This document shows positions 37,850 to 46,581 of a stretch of 64,000 nucleotides of DNA, piece by piece. Both the position numbers and the translations under genes were made by a program. Every line of letters begins with the position of its first letter. The stretch's first letter is position 1. Source of the stretch: Planctomycetota bacterium (GTDB taxonomy: Bacteria; Planctomycetota; JACOTG01; JAJDCM01); assembly GCA_029260825.1 (NCBI GenBank), contig JAJDCM010000132.1, forward strand, positions 1 to 64,000. The letters are read 5' to 3'. A model generated the notes under the pieces. The model did no database searches. It was not told the DNA's origin and saw nothing but the letters and a program-made list of their open reading frames with translations.

Positions 37850-40105
37850 CTAGTCACTTCCAGCCCTTGAGCCTTCCCCCTCTTCACTGACAAGGTCCTC
37901 ATCTCGACCCACTCGATCGATTTCCTTCAGCAAGAAATCAATCTCCATGAAAGGGTCTCCTCCCGACCTCGACCATCGGACCTTTCCTTCCCGATCAATG
38001 AAGATGGTTGAATGCAGCTCCATGTCCTCGAAGTCATCATAGGAGTGAAACCGCCGAGCATTCTCGTGCCCGACATCGGAGAGGAGTCGAAAGGGAAGCT
38101 CACCAAGAGTGAGGGCCGCTTTGTGTTTCTCCGGTGTGGTGGAACTGATGGCCAGGAGTTTCACATCTCGGCTCTTGAAATCATCTGCCTTCTCGCCGAT
38201 CGCGTGAAGCTGCTCGATGCAATGAACACATTCTTCGCCAAGGTAAAACACAAGGAGGACGTTGCTTCCGCGATACTGCTCCAACGTTACCTTCTGCCGG
38301 GTTGAATCCAAGGCGTCGAGAGCCGGGGCAGCATAGGGTCGCCAGGTCTGAGGACCAAGCTCATCAAGAGTCTGACTTCGGTAGTTTCTCTGATGGTGCT
38401 CGTTGCCGGGGGGCGTCGCTTTGAGTCCGAGGTTCTTCACCGAATCCATCCACCGAAGGCCAGCTTCCGCATCCGACCACACCGCCATCAGCTTGCTGTA
38501 TGCAGCCGCGGCTCGATCAAGCTCACCTACGCGATGAAGAGCTCGAGTGAGTCCCGAAAGAGCAAACCCATCGTTGGGGTTGACCTCCAAAGTCTTCTCG
38601 AAACATGACACGGCCAATCCAGCACTCTTGCGGGAAAGGTAGCTTTCCCCCAAAACGGTGTACAGGTGGTGAGGATAGGCGGGAGGGTCGTTTTCCTCCC
38701 GGAAATTTTCCCACTGCTCGTTCGCTGCCTCGCTTAAAAGCCTGATGCCTTCAACATCATTTCCCTTCGCAAGTTCGATTCTTCCCCCGAGATCTTTTAG
38801 CATTCGCCCATGAAAATGCCCCGTGCCACCGCGCCCCTCTTTTTCCTTCTCGACCTTCTTCTTGAGGTCCGAAAGGGCAATCAATTTCTCCATCGCTTTA
38901 TGAACGTCGGCCATTCCAAGGTGGGCAAGCCCCTCTGAATACGCCCGCCACATCTCATCTTCCGTGACGTCGCGCCAGGGGATCGCTCCTTCTTCCAAGA
39001 TCGTCTCCCATGCTTCGAACCTGATCAGCCCGCGAACAAGCGCACGAATCCCTTCCCGATAAATGCTGTAGCCCTTTTCCTTCGCATTGAACTTGGGATC
39101 CAGCGGAGCTGCCAGGAGCTGCATGGCACCGGAACGGGAAAGACCGGGTAAGCCCAGCTGCTCTTGAATGTAGGAGAGATAATTTCGATTATGGGCATAG
39201 TTCCAGTTATGGAAGGGGAGAATCATGCGCTTTTCCATGTAGCGCTTCTCCGTTCGGGTGGCTGAATCCATCCAGATCGCACCCTCGTGCCACAGACCGA
39301 TTCCGCTGTAGATATGACCTGGCATGTGGTTCGCGTGACCGGAATACCAGGCAATGCGGCCGTACTGCTCACAAGAGTCAAGAGCGTAGGATCCATCTTT
39401 TCCATCCCAGTTGTGGATCCGATAATGGTGAGCCCCAGGATGCTCGGGCCTCTTCTCCAGGACTTGAGAGAGAATCGCCTCGTTGCCATAACGACTCGAA
39501 CCGTAAAGGGAAAACAGGGCAAAAAGAGCCTTGGCTTCTTCGTCCTCGGGGTACTCAAGAATGATCATCTCAAGAGCATCCGCAAGCTTATTGAACGCCT
39601 GCTCCTGCTGGGCTTCCGTGGGCTCGACCAGGTCGGCGAGCTCCGGAAGAAAGGCCTTCTCCCACGCCTCGATATAAAGTCGCTCGCGCGCAGTAACCGT
39701 GTCTTTTCGCCGCACGGCTTCATTCAAAAACTCCTTGAGCCGGCCTTGCTCCCCAAAACCGCGACCGGTCGCACGCGCAAGCCCCCAATACGCCATTGCA
39801 CAGTCCGGGTCGAGCTTGAGACACCAACGAAAAGAGCGCTCGGCCTCGTGCCACCAGAAGTTGTGTAGAAGAGTATTCCCCTGATCAAACCATTCCTGGA
39901 CCTCGGGAACAGACGTCGTCACGGGGAAATGAGACTTGCCGATCCCCTCCATTTTCCATGGCTTCTGTCTCGGGCCTTCGTCGAAGGCATCGCCGTGCGC
40001 AGAATGGCCAGAAAAAGCCCCACCCTCCGACTGTTCTTCAAATGCAAAGACCTCAGCCGGCAAAATCGACAGAACCAAGACAGCAGCCGCGAACAACCTA
40101 CGCAT
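37850..40105 (-). CDS. Secreted TPR protein with C-terminal thioredoxin-like (AhpC/TSA) domain
   Basis: 751 aa, signal peptide to residue about 21. Residues about 65-560 contain tetratricopeptide units (AERSFRWCLKLDPDCAMAYWGLARA, AVSCFEKTLEVNPNDGFALSGLTRAL) around a middle region with W/H-rich segments. Residues about 590-730 are a redoxin domain: LEQYRGSNVLLVFYLGEECVHCIEQLHAI with a C-V-H-C pair, then FRLLSDVGHENARRF and STIFIDREGKVRW. The protein likely acts in periplasmic thiol chemistry, with the TPR part recruiting partners. GGAGAG ribosome site. Confidence 0.8.
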   Translation of the reverse strand: MRRLFAAAVLVLSILPAEVFAFEEQSEGGAFSGHSAHGDAFDEGPRQKPWKMEGIGKSHFPVTTSVPEVQEWFDQGNTLLHNFWWHEAERSFRWCLKLDPDCAMAYWGLARATGRGFGEQGRLKEFLNEAVRRKDTVTARERLYIEAWEKAFLPELADLVEPTEAQQEQAFNKLADALEMIILEYPEDEEAKALFALFSLYGSSRYGNEAILSQVLEKRPEHPGAHHYRIHNWDGKDGSYALDSCEQYGRIAWYSGHANHMPGHIYSGIGLWHEGAIWMDSATRTEKRYMEKRMILPFHNWNYAHNRNYLSYIQEQLGLPGLSRSGAMQLLAAPLDPKFNAKEKGYSIYREGIRALVRGLIRFEAWETILEEGAIPWRDVTEDEMWRAYSEGLAHLGMADVHKAMEKLIALSDLKKKVEKEKEGRGGTGHFHGRMLKDLGGRIELAKGNDVEGIRLLSEAANEQWENFREENDPPAYPHHLYTVLGESYLSRKSAGLAVSCFEKTLEVNPNDGFALSGLTRALHRVGELDRAAAAYSKLMAVWSDAEAGLRWMDSVKNLGLKATPPGNEHHQRNYRSQTLDELGPQTWRPYAAPALDALDSTRQKVTLEQYRGSNVLLVFYLGEECVHCIEQLHAIGEKADDFKSRDVKLLAISSTTPEKHKAALTLGELPFRLLSDVGHENARRFHSYDDFEDMELHSTIFIDREGKVRWSRSGGDPFMEIDFLLKEIDRVGRDEDLVSEEGEGSRAGSD

Positions 40106-40448
40106 CCTTTTCTCTCCTTCGAGGGGTGGGCTCCGGGGGAATTCCGATGAGAACCCGCCATCCTAGCCGTTTTGTCGTTTCTACGAAAGCTCGAATCGGG
40201 AGAGCAGTGAACCCAAGGGACGCCGACAGCTCCGAGAAAACTGTGATCGGGCGCAGCCAGGGCATCTTCGCAAAGAAAATCCAACTAACGACTTAAGGAC
40301 CTCCTCTTAGAAAAAAAAATTCTCTTGCCGGTTTCATCCTTCGATTCCGCATCGGGGGTTGAGTCCGGTAAGACGTCCCGGCGCTGAAGACGCTTCGGAC
40401 ACAGAAAGCGAATCCATCGCTGCTACGCAGCCTTGCAGGAGAAATCAA
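40106..40448. other. 343-base divergent intergenic region
   Basis: Holds upstream signals for the TPR-redoxin gene (left) and the surface-protein gene (right). AGAAAAAAAAATTCT near 40309-40323 is a short AT-rich palindrome. AGGAGA at 40437-40442 is the ribosome site for the right gene. No clear promoter hexamers and no gene seen. Confidence 0.35.
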
Positions 40449-41834
40449 ATGAGAGCTCAGATCATCACAGCTACCCGAAAAGCATTTTCCACCTTCACCG
40501 CGATCCTCCTTCTCGCAGGCTCGGCTCTTGCCGGCTCGTGGATCGACACCTCCACCACCAGTATTACTCGCACCAATGTGGGGGATGGACTTTACCGGGT
40601 CACATTCTCCTTCCGGGTCAAGACCGGCTCGACTCCCCCTTTTGCCGGTGGAAGCACCAAGACGAACCTGCGCATCGTCGAGATCGATCCGTGCTTCGAC
40701 GACAAGATTTCCTCGGCTCCTGTATGTGTCGATCTTCCACCCTCGGGGGGGACGAGCACTTTGCAGACGTATACCTACTTCTATCCCTGCGCGTGGGGAG
40801 ATGACATCGGCGTTGAGGTCTCCAACAAGACGGGGTTCACCGGAGCAACCAAGGAGGAAGTCAATCTGCCGGTGGGGGCAAGTGCCGACGATTGCGGACC
40901 CAGTACCAGAACGGGTGGACTTCCTCTCACCCCGACCGCCAGGGCCAATGAGACCCTTCGCTCCTTTTTCATGCCCGGGCCCGAAGAACCGGTGATTCCC
41001 GTCACGAGAGGTCTCTGCGGCACAACCGGAGCGGATCACATCGGTTTTGGCACCGAACTCCTTCCGGACCCGTCACCGCTTGACTACACCTTCTACGAGA
41101 TCACGGTGTTTGATGGTCCTCAGGTCCTTCACCAGGAAATCCTCTGCACCGCCGGATCCCAGGGAAATCCCTCTCAAATCCCCGACAACCAGAGACGGTT
41201 CGGCAAGCCTGTGCGGGGCATCGAGGTTCCGCTCCACGTGCTGGAATTCGCATCCAATCTCTTCGCCACCGTCGACATGATCGACACCAATACGGGCCAG
41301 AATCCCATTCGAGTGTTCCAGGGTTCTTTCGATCAAGGCCAACCGGAGATCCTGGCGCGAGCCGGAAACCTCGGCACGGCAAACGGCCCCTCTTTCGACG
41401 CTCTCAGAATCAACGGAAGTGGAGGGGATGAGAACAGAATCCTCGATGTTGATCGCAGCGGCCCTTTCCAGGTTTCTTTCCTGAGCTTTCCGGGTGCACA
41501 GGGGCAACCTTACAACTACGCAGTCTTTGCCTTCATCGGGGAGAACACCGCTGGGGACCTCTCTCCACATCCGTTTGGACTGGGAGCGGCTTGCTTCCCG
41601 ACTCCTCTTACGGGTGGAGGATCCATCACCCTGCTGAACACCTTGGGCGCGGAAAATCTTCTCGGCGCACCGAGAATTCCGGGCACGCCCCAGGGGCCGG
41701 GAACGGCGATCTCGATTTTTCGCCCCCAGGGTCTCCCTCCGATTGACCTGACTCTTCAGGCCATCATTCCTGACCCATTCAGCCCGAACGGGTTGGCAGG
41801 GTTCTCCAACGCTGTGGTGACTCGAATTCGATAG
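40449..41834 (+). CDS. Secreted surface protein of unknown function, planctomycete-like C-terminal domain
   Basis: 461 aa from ATG 40449, placed by AGGAGA and by the signal peptide (ending GSALAGS). The frame opens 30 codons earlier without signal or ribosome site. Beta-rich throughout, with paired cysteines. The last about 150 residues run from LRINGSGGDENRILDV through YNYAVFAFIGE, FGLGAACFPTPL and IDLTLQAIIPD to NAVVTRIR. This layout repeats in the end of the protein at 2387-3958 (VLFVNGSAG, FVAYAFAGN, GIGTFCMPNPI, IFVQALIRD, NGIFILVP). No enzyme motif. Likely extracellular. Confidence 0.6.
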   Translation: MRAQIITATRKAFSTFTAILLLAGSALAGSWIDTSTTSITRTNVGDGLYRVTFSFRVKTGSTPPFAGGSTKTNLRIVEIDPCFDDKISSAPVCVDLPPSGGTSTLQTYTYFYPCAWGDDIGVEVSNKTGFTGATKEEVNLPVGASADDCGPSTRTGGLPLTPTARANETLRSFFMPGPEEPVIPVTRGLCGTTGADHIGFGTELLPDPSPLDYTFYEITVFDGPQVLHQEILCTAGSQGNPSQIPDNQRRFGKPVRGIEVPLHVLEFASNLFATVDMIDTNTGQNPIRVFQGSFDQGQPEILARAGNLGTANGPSFDALRINGSGGDENRILDVDRSGPFQVSFLSFPGAQGQPYNYAVFAFIGENTAGDLSPHPFGLGAACFPTPLTGGGSITLLNTLGAENLLGAPRIPGTPQGPGTAISIFRPQGLPPIDLTLQAIIPDPFSPNGLAGFSNAVVTRIR

Positions 41835-41859
41835 GGGAAACCATCACCTGGAAACTCAC

Positions 41860-41897
41860 GCTCCTCTCCCTGGCCTGGCTAAGGAGAGGAGCCTTTC
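41860..41897 (+). terminator. Intrinsic terminator after the surface-protein gene
   Basis: A 10-bp perfect stem, GCTCCTCTCC (41860-41869) with GGAGAGGAGC (41883-41892), is followed by CTTTCTT. It lies 26 bases past the plus-strand stop. The right arm overlaps the last codons of the convergent kinase gene. Confidence 0.75.
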
Positions 41898-44527
41898 TTG
41901 TTGCCAGAGTCTCTCGGCTCCGTGTCGAGAGAACGAGCGGGCCTGACCCCGAGATCAAAATTGCTGGAGTCGAACGTGTAGTAATCACGCTTGGCAGATC
42001 GAGCATCAGATGCCACGCTGGAGTGACTTCCTCCCCGGAAGATCCTCTGATCGTCTTTCACTTCCATCAAGCGTAATCCGTCCCCCTCGCGCACGGGAAA
42101 CGTGTAGAGGTCATAGCCATCCAGACACCACTCCCAAACATTTCCGTGAACGTCATGAAGCCCGAAAGGGTTGGCTCGAAAGCTCCCGACCCACGCATGG
42201 GTCATGTGCCCATCGAAGAGCTCAAGCTCATACTGCCAGCTCGCCGGCCCCCCGGCTTCTTTCCCATAACGATCCGCCAGATTCGCAACGCCTTGAAGGG
42301 AGGTCGAGTCATCTCCCGTCCACCATATCGTTCCCGTTCTTGCCCGAGCAGCATATTCCCACTGGGCTTCCGTCGGCAATACCAGCCCCACCTGCCAGAG
42401 CTCCCGGTGACAATCCTCCCAGCTGACATCATCCACGGGAAGGAGTGCTGAGTAAGGTTTTCTTTCCACCGTCCACTCCGGGCGAAAATTGTGCGGACCA
42501 TAGTAGCTTTTATTCTCATGCGCAATCCGCTGCCATTGCCCCTGGGTCATTTCGTATTTGGAGAGAAAGAACGGGTCGAGGGTAACCTCGTGCACCGGCC
42601 CATCTTTTTCCTGGGCGAACGGATCTCGATTCGGACCACTAGCTGGATCTTTCGATCGACCCTTCTGCGCCCCCATGTTGAAGGTTCCTCCCGGAATCAA
42701 CACAAGGACCAAACCTGATTCCTCGCAAAGACGACGTCCCCCCCCAACATCCTGGGGACAAGATCCGCTCTCCAGGTGCGAAAACTCCCAGAGCCCTGAG
42801 TCGGGATCCTGTCCGAGCGGGATGAGACCGAGCTGGGGGATGATCTGGAGTCCGTCGTACCGGGAGCATTCCTCCTTGTCGGCAATGGACGCGATTGCGC
42901 GATCCCATGTATGACGAAACTTGCCGATCGTCTCCTCTTCAATCCTCCCCGCCTGGGCGATCCGATCCTTGACATTCTGGATCGTTCCAACTCTGGCATC
43001 GCCCTTGAGCAATGTGCGAAGCCCCTGCACCAGAGCGGTGAGAATATCGTGCTGCCATAAGTGCTCGGTGTCCGAAAATTCCCACGCCCCCTCACCTCCC
43101 GTAGAGGACTCCCGAAGAAGAGAAAGTGCTCTTTCGTGAAGCGTGAGTCGAGCTCCTAGAATCTGTGCCCGCAACAGCCAGGATCTCAAGTCGGGTAGCA
43201 TTTCCGGATAGGCTGGCCACAAAGTTTTGGCTTCCTCTTCAAGATTCTCGAGCCGTTTCATGTCCGAGAGGCGAAGAACCCTGTCTCTTTCTTCTGTTGC
43301 CCGATAGGCCTGCCATGTAGTTCCCGCAAGGCCAAGAAGAAGAGCAAGAAGCGTCGCCGAAATACCAAGGGTCAGAGCCCTGTTTCGGCGAGCAAACTTC
43401 ATGAGCTGGTAAGCGGTACTCGCCGGGCGGGCGTGGATCGGCTCGACCGCCAGATATCGTCGCACATCTGCCCCCAGCTCGTTCGCGGTCGGATAACGGC
43501 GGGGAGCGTCCTTCTCAAGAGCTTTTGCAACGATCGTCTGCAGATCCTTCGAAAGAGGGTTTCGATGCTCCGAAGTATCAAAGTCCGGCTCGGTTTCCCG
43601 GATGATCCGGGCGGCCTCGGGAAGTGGCTGACCGTTGAGATCGTAGGGAAGCCTTTCGTTCAGGAGCTCATACAAGATCACACCCAGGGAGTAAACATCG
43701 GAGGAGGCGCTTATCGTGCTTCCGGCCTGGCTGCATTGCTCCGGACTCATGTAGGACAACGTCCCGAGAACCTGGGATGCTGTCTGAAAAGTAGCCACCC
43801 GCCGATCCGAATCGGTAATTCGTGCTATTCCAAAATCCAGAACCTTGGGCTGCCCGGCCTCGTCGACCAGAATATTCCCGGGTTTCAGATCCCGGTGAAC
43901 GATTCCCTTCTGGTGTGCATGATGAACCGCATCACAAATCCTGGCAAAAAGATCGAGTCGCTCTTCTGTGGCAAGTTGCCCCTCCACCACGTATCGGAGT
44001 AAGGTCACGCCCCGGATCAGCTCCATGGCAAAGAAGGGCTGCCGACCAAATTCCGATGTGGCTTCCCCCGCCTCAAACACCTGAGCAATCCCCGGATGCT
44101 GAAGGAGAGCCAGAATCCGAGCCTCCTGAGAAAAGCGACGAAGAGAGCCTGAAGTCAAGCAACCGGGTGGAATGATCTTGAGCGCCACCGTGCGCCGCGG
44201 ATTATCCTGCTCCGCCTCATAGACGATCCCCATTCCACCCCGTCCCAGAACACGAAGAATCTTATAGCTTCCTATATTCTTGGGCCGAGGGATCTCATCC
44301 GGCGAGGCCCAGGCATCTTCAGCCAAACCGTCCAGATGAGCGTGGACATCGAGGTCTTTCTCACCGAGAACCCCGAATGCCTTTTCCCGGTGATGAAGGA
44401 GAGACTCAATCTCTTCCCGAAGAGCTACATCGTCGCCACATGACCTTGCGAGAAAGTCCTCTCTCTCTTCGGGATTCACTTCAATCGCTTGAAGGAACAG
44501 GTCAGTAAGGCGATCGTGTCGGTCCAC
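41879..44527 (-). CDS. Ser/Thr protein kinase with transmembrane helix and FGE-sulfatase-like C-terminal domain
   Basis: 882 aa from a GTG at 44527, which has GGAAGG 4-5 bases upstream; the TTG at 44539 directly abuts the sigma gene stop. The kinase domain (about 85-355) has GRGGMGIVYEAEQ, VALKI, HRDLKPGNILVDE, DFGIARI and a MSPEQ segment, so it looks active. One membrane helix is at about 390-412 (LTLGISATLLALLLGLAGTTW). The outer or second half (about 620-880) is a formylglycine-generating-enzyme/SUMF1-like domain: LIPGGTFNMGAQ, YEMTQGQW, LPTEAQWEYAARA, NVWEWCLDGY, IFRGGSHSS. Presumed signal receptor paired with the ECF sigma factor encoded right upstream. Confidence 0.9.
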   Translation of the reverse strand: MDRHDRLTDLFLQAIEVNPEEREDFLARSCGDDVALREEIESLLHHREKAFGVLGEKDLDVHAHLDGLAEDAWASPDEIPRPKNIGSYKILRVLGRGGMGIVYEAEQDNPRRTVALKIIPPGCLTSGSLRRFSQEARILALLQHPGIAQVFEAGEATSEFGRQPFFAMELIRGVTLLRYVVEGQLATEERLDLFARICDAVHHAHQKGIVHRDLKPGNILVDEAGQPKVLDFGIARITDSDRRVATFQTASQVLGTLSYMSPEQCSQAGSTISASSDVYSLGVILYELLNERLPYDLNGQPLPEAARIIRETEPDFDTSEHRNPLSKDLQTIVAKALEKDAPRRYPTANELGADVRRYLAVEPIHARPASTAYQLMKFARRNRALTLGISATLLALLLGLAGTTWQAYRATEERDRVLRLSDMKRLENLEEEAKTLWPAYPEMLPDLRSWLLRAQILGARLTLHERALSLLRESSTGGEGAWEFSDTEHLWQHDILTALVQGLRTLLKGDARVGTIQNVKDRIAQAGRIEEETIGKFRHTWDRAIASIADKEECSRYDGLQIIPQLGLIPLGQDPDSGLWEFSHLESGSCPQDVGGGRRLCEESGLVLVLIPGGTFNMGAQKGRSKDPASGPNRDPFAQEKDGPVHEVTLDPFFLSKYEMTQGQWQRIAHENKSYYGPHNFRPEWTVERKPYSALLPVDDVSWEDCHRELWQVGLVLPTEAQWEYAARARTGTIWWTGDDSTSLQGVANLADRYGKEAGGPASWQYELELFDGHMTHAWVGSFRANPFGLHDVHGNVWEWCLDGYDLYTFPVREGDGLRLMEVKDDQRIFRGGSHSSVASDARSAKRDYYTFDSSNFDLGVRPARSLDTEPRDSGNKKGSSP

Positions 44528-44539
44528 AGTACCTTCCAA

Positions 44540-45115
44540 TCAAGTGGATTCGGAAGACTTCTTGCTCTCACCATCCATTTCACGAGCAAGCCACGCCCTT
44601 GCCAGCTCCCAATCTCCCCGGACCGTTCGCTCCGAGACGCCCAGAATATCCGCCGTCTCCTTCTCGGTGAGCCCGGCAAAGAAGCGGAGTTCAACGACCT
44701 TGCCCTGGCGTTCGCTCTTCTCGCCCAGCTTCAACAGGGCCTCCTCGAGTGACAGCACATCAACGGGAAGAGAGGCTCTTTGGATGAGCTCTGCGTTGAG
44801 AGTGACTCTCTTGAGGTGTCCTCCTCTTTTTTGCGCACCATGGGAGCGAGCATGATCCACAAGAACTTGACGGAGAGTTCGTGCCGCCATCGAAAAAAAC
44901 TCGTTGCGGGTTCTTTGATCGACTCGAGCGTCATCGATGAGACGCAAGTAAATCTCGTGAACAAGGGCAGTGGGCTCGAGAGTATGGTCGGATCGCTCCT
45001 GGCTGAACCGCTTTCTCGCGACGCCACGAAGCTTGTCGTAGATGAGCTGCATGAGTCGGTCGGCCTTGCTGGGATCTCCCGCCATGTGATCGGTGAGATC
45101 TCGGGTTGGGTCCAT
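44540..45115 (-). CDS. ECF-type RNA polymerase sigma factor (TIGR02999-like)
   Basis: 191 aa. Region 2: SDHTLEPTALVHEIYLRLID and FFSMAARTLRQVLVDHARSHGAQKRGG. Region 4: EKSERQGKVVELRFFAGLTEKETADILGVSERTVRGDWELARAWL with an intact helix-turn-helix. GGAG eight bases before ATG. No anti-sigma gene of the classic type is adjacent. Instead a membrane Ser/Thr kinase follows within 15 bases, a pairing common in Planctomycetota and Acidobacteriota, so activity may be controlled by phosphorylation. It serves as the undamaged comparison for the broken copy at 19682. Confidence 0.92.
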   Translation of the reverse strand: MDPTRDLTDHMAGDPSKADRLMQLIYDKLRGVARKRFSQERSDHTLEPTALVHEIYLRLIDDARVDQRTRNEFFSMAARTLRQVLVDHARSHGAQKRGGHLKRVTLNAELIQRASLPVDVLSLEEALLKLGEKSERQGKVVELRFFAGLTEKETADILGVSERTVRGDWELARAWLAREMDGESKKSSEST

Positions 45116-45231
45116 AAAGCCGTCTCCAGGGTGAATCGCCTCTCACCATTTTCTTGCCCTGCCATCTTGACCGTTTATAACATTGTGAACCAAATGGCTC
45201 CGGTCACCACGCTATTCTCGGGAGACGATCC

Positions 45232-46563
45232 ATGACGTCAACTTCAATTCGGTGTTTTCAAGGCTTCCTCATCCTCTCGATCCTCCTTGTCGTCGGATCC
45301 TGCAAGCTAACTCCCTGGGATGCATCCGCCAGGAAATCCCTGGACGAACTGGCGCAGGCGTACGTCAAACTCGTCCTGGACGTTGGCCAGCACGATCCGG
45401 ACTACGTGGACGCCTACTATGGCCCGGCCAAATGGAAGAAGAAGGCGGAATCCTCCGAACGATCTCTCGATCAGCTCGCAGGCGAAGCGAACGCCCTTGA
45501 CAAGGTTCTTCAGCAAATTCCGGCACCGCTCGAAACCGAAGAGATGGAGGCCCTTCGCCACGACTACCTGGTCAAGCAGCTCTCCAGCGTCAGGGCCCGG
45601 ATCGCGATGCTTCAAGGAAAAGAACTTACCTTTGACGAGGAATCAAAAGCCCTTTACGACGCCGTCGCTCCCACCCATACGGAGGAGGATTTTGCCGCAA
45701 CTCTGGCCAACCTTGGAAAAATACTACCAGGCGAAGGAAGCCTCGCTGACCGATATGCTTCATTTCAAAGTAGATATGTGATTCCCCCGGATCGGCTCGA
45801 GGCAGTGTTTCAGGCGGCAATCGACGAGTGTCGCAAGAGAACAAAAAAATATATGCAATTACCGTCCAACGAGAGCTTCGTGGTTGAACAGGTAAAGGGG
45901 AAGTCCTGGAGTGCCTACAACTGGTACCAGGGGAACGGCCAGAGCCTGATTCAGGTCAACGTTGACGTGCCGATCGAAATTGATCGAGCCATCGACCTGG
46001 CATGCCATGAAGGATATCCGGGTCACCACGTCTACAACGCTCTTCTAGAAAAGAACCTCGCCCAGGATAGAAACTGGGTGGAATTTTCTATCTATCCCCT
46101 ATTCAGCCCTCAGTCGCTCATCGCCGAGGGAACTGCCAACTTCGGGATCGAGGTCGCGTTTCCAGGTAACGAGAGAAAGACTTTCGAGAAAGAAACACTG
46201 TTCCCTCTCGCCGGCCTGGATCCAGAATCAATCGATGAGTACTACGAGATGCTGGAATTCAGAGGAAAACTCACCTATGCAGGCAACGAAGCAGCACGAC
46301 GCTACCTGGACGGAAAGATCGACAGGGAAGAAGCCGAGCAATGGCTCATGCGCTATGCCCTCCTGACTCCGGAGCTTGCGAAGCGGCGAGTGCGTTTCTT
46401 TGACCAGTATCGAAGCTACGTGATCAACTACAATCTGGGCCAGGACATGGTGCGGGAATACATCGAAAGAAAGATCGGTGCGAAAGGGACCTCAAGCGAC
46501 CGCTGGGCGGAATTCAAGAAGCTCCTTTCGTCACCACGCCTCCCGTCTGGACTTCTGGACTGA
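45232..46563 (+). CDS. DUF885-type lipoprotein, probable metallo-carboxypeptidase-like
   Basis: 443 aa. Lipobox VVGSCKL. The DUF885 signature HEGYPGHHVYNALLEKN (near 260) carries the two His and Glu expected to bind zinc as in M32-like peptidases. IAEGTANFGIEVAFP supplies a likely third ligand, followed by FRGKLTYAGNEAARRYLDGKI. Shorter than the usual about 550-600 aa DUF885 proteins. Membrane-anchored, facing the periplasm. GGGAGA ribosome site; divergent from the sigma-kinase pair and convergent with the PQQ propeller gene. Confidence 0.82.
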   Translation: MTSTSIRCFQGFLILSILLVVGSCKLTPWDASARKSLDELAQAYVKLVLDVGQHDPDYVDAYYGPAKWKKKAESSERSLDQLAGEANALDKVLQQIPAPLETEEMEALRHDYLVKQLSSVRARIAMLQGKELTFDEESKALYDAVAPTHTEEDFAATLANLGKILPGEGSLADRYASFQSRYVIPPDRLEAVFQAAIDECRKRTKKYMQLPSNESFVVEQVKGKSWSAYNWYQGNGQSLIQVNVDVPIEIDRAIDLACHEGYPGHHVYNALLEKNLAQDRNWVEFSIYPLFSPQSLIAEGTANFGIEVAFPGNERKTFEKETLFPLAGLDPESIDEYYEMLEFRGKLTYAGNEAARRYLDGKIDREEAEQWLMRYALLTPELAKRRVRFFDQYRSYVINYNLGQDMVREYIERKIGAKGTSSDRWAEFKKLLSSPRLPSGLLD

Positions 46564-46581
46564 ATCGTCGCGATCGTAGGC

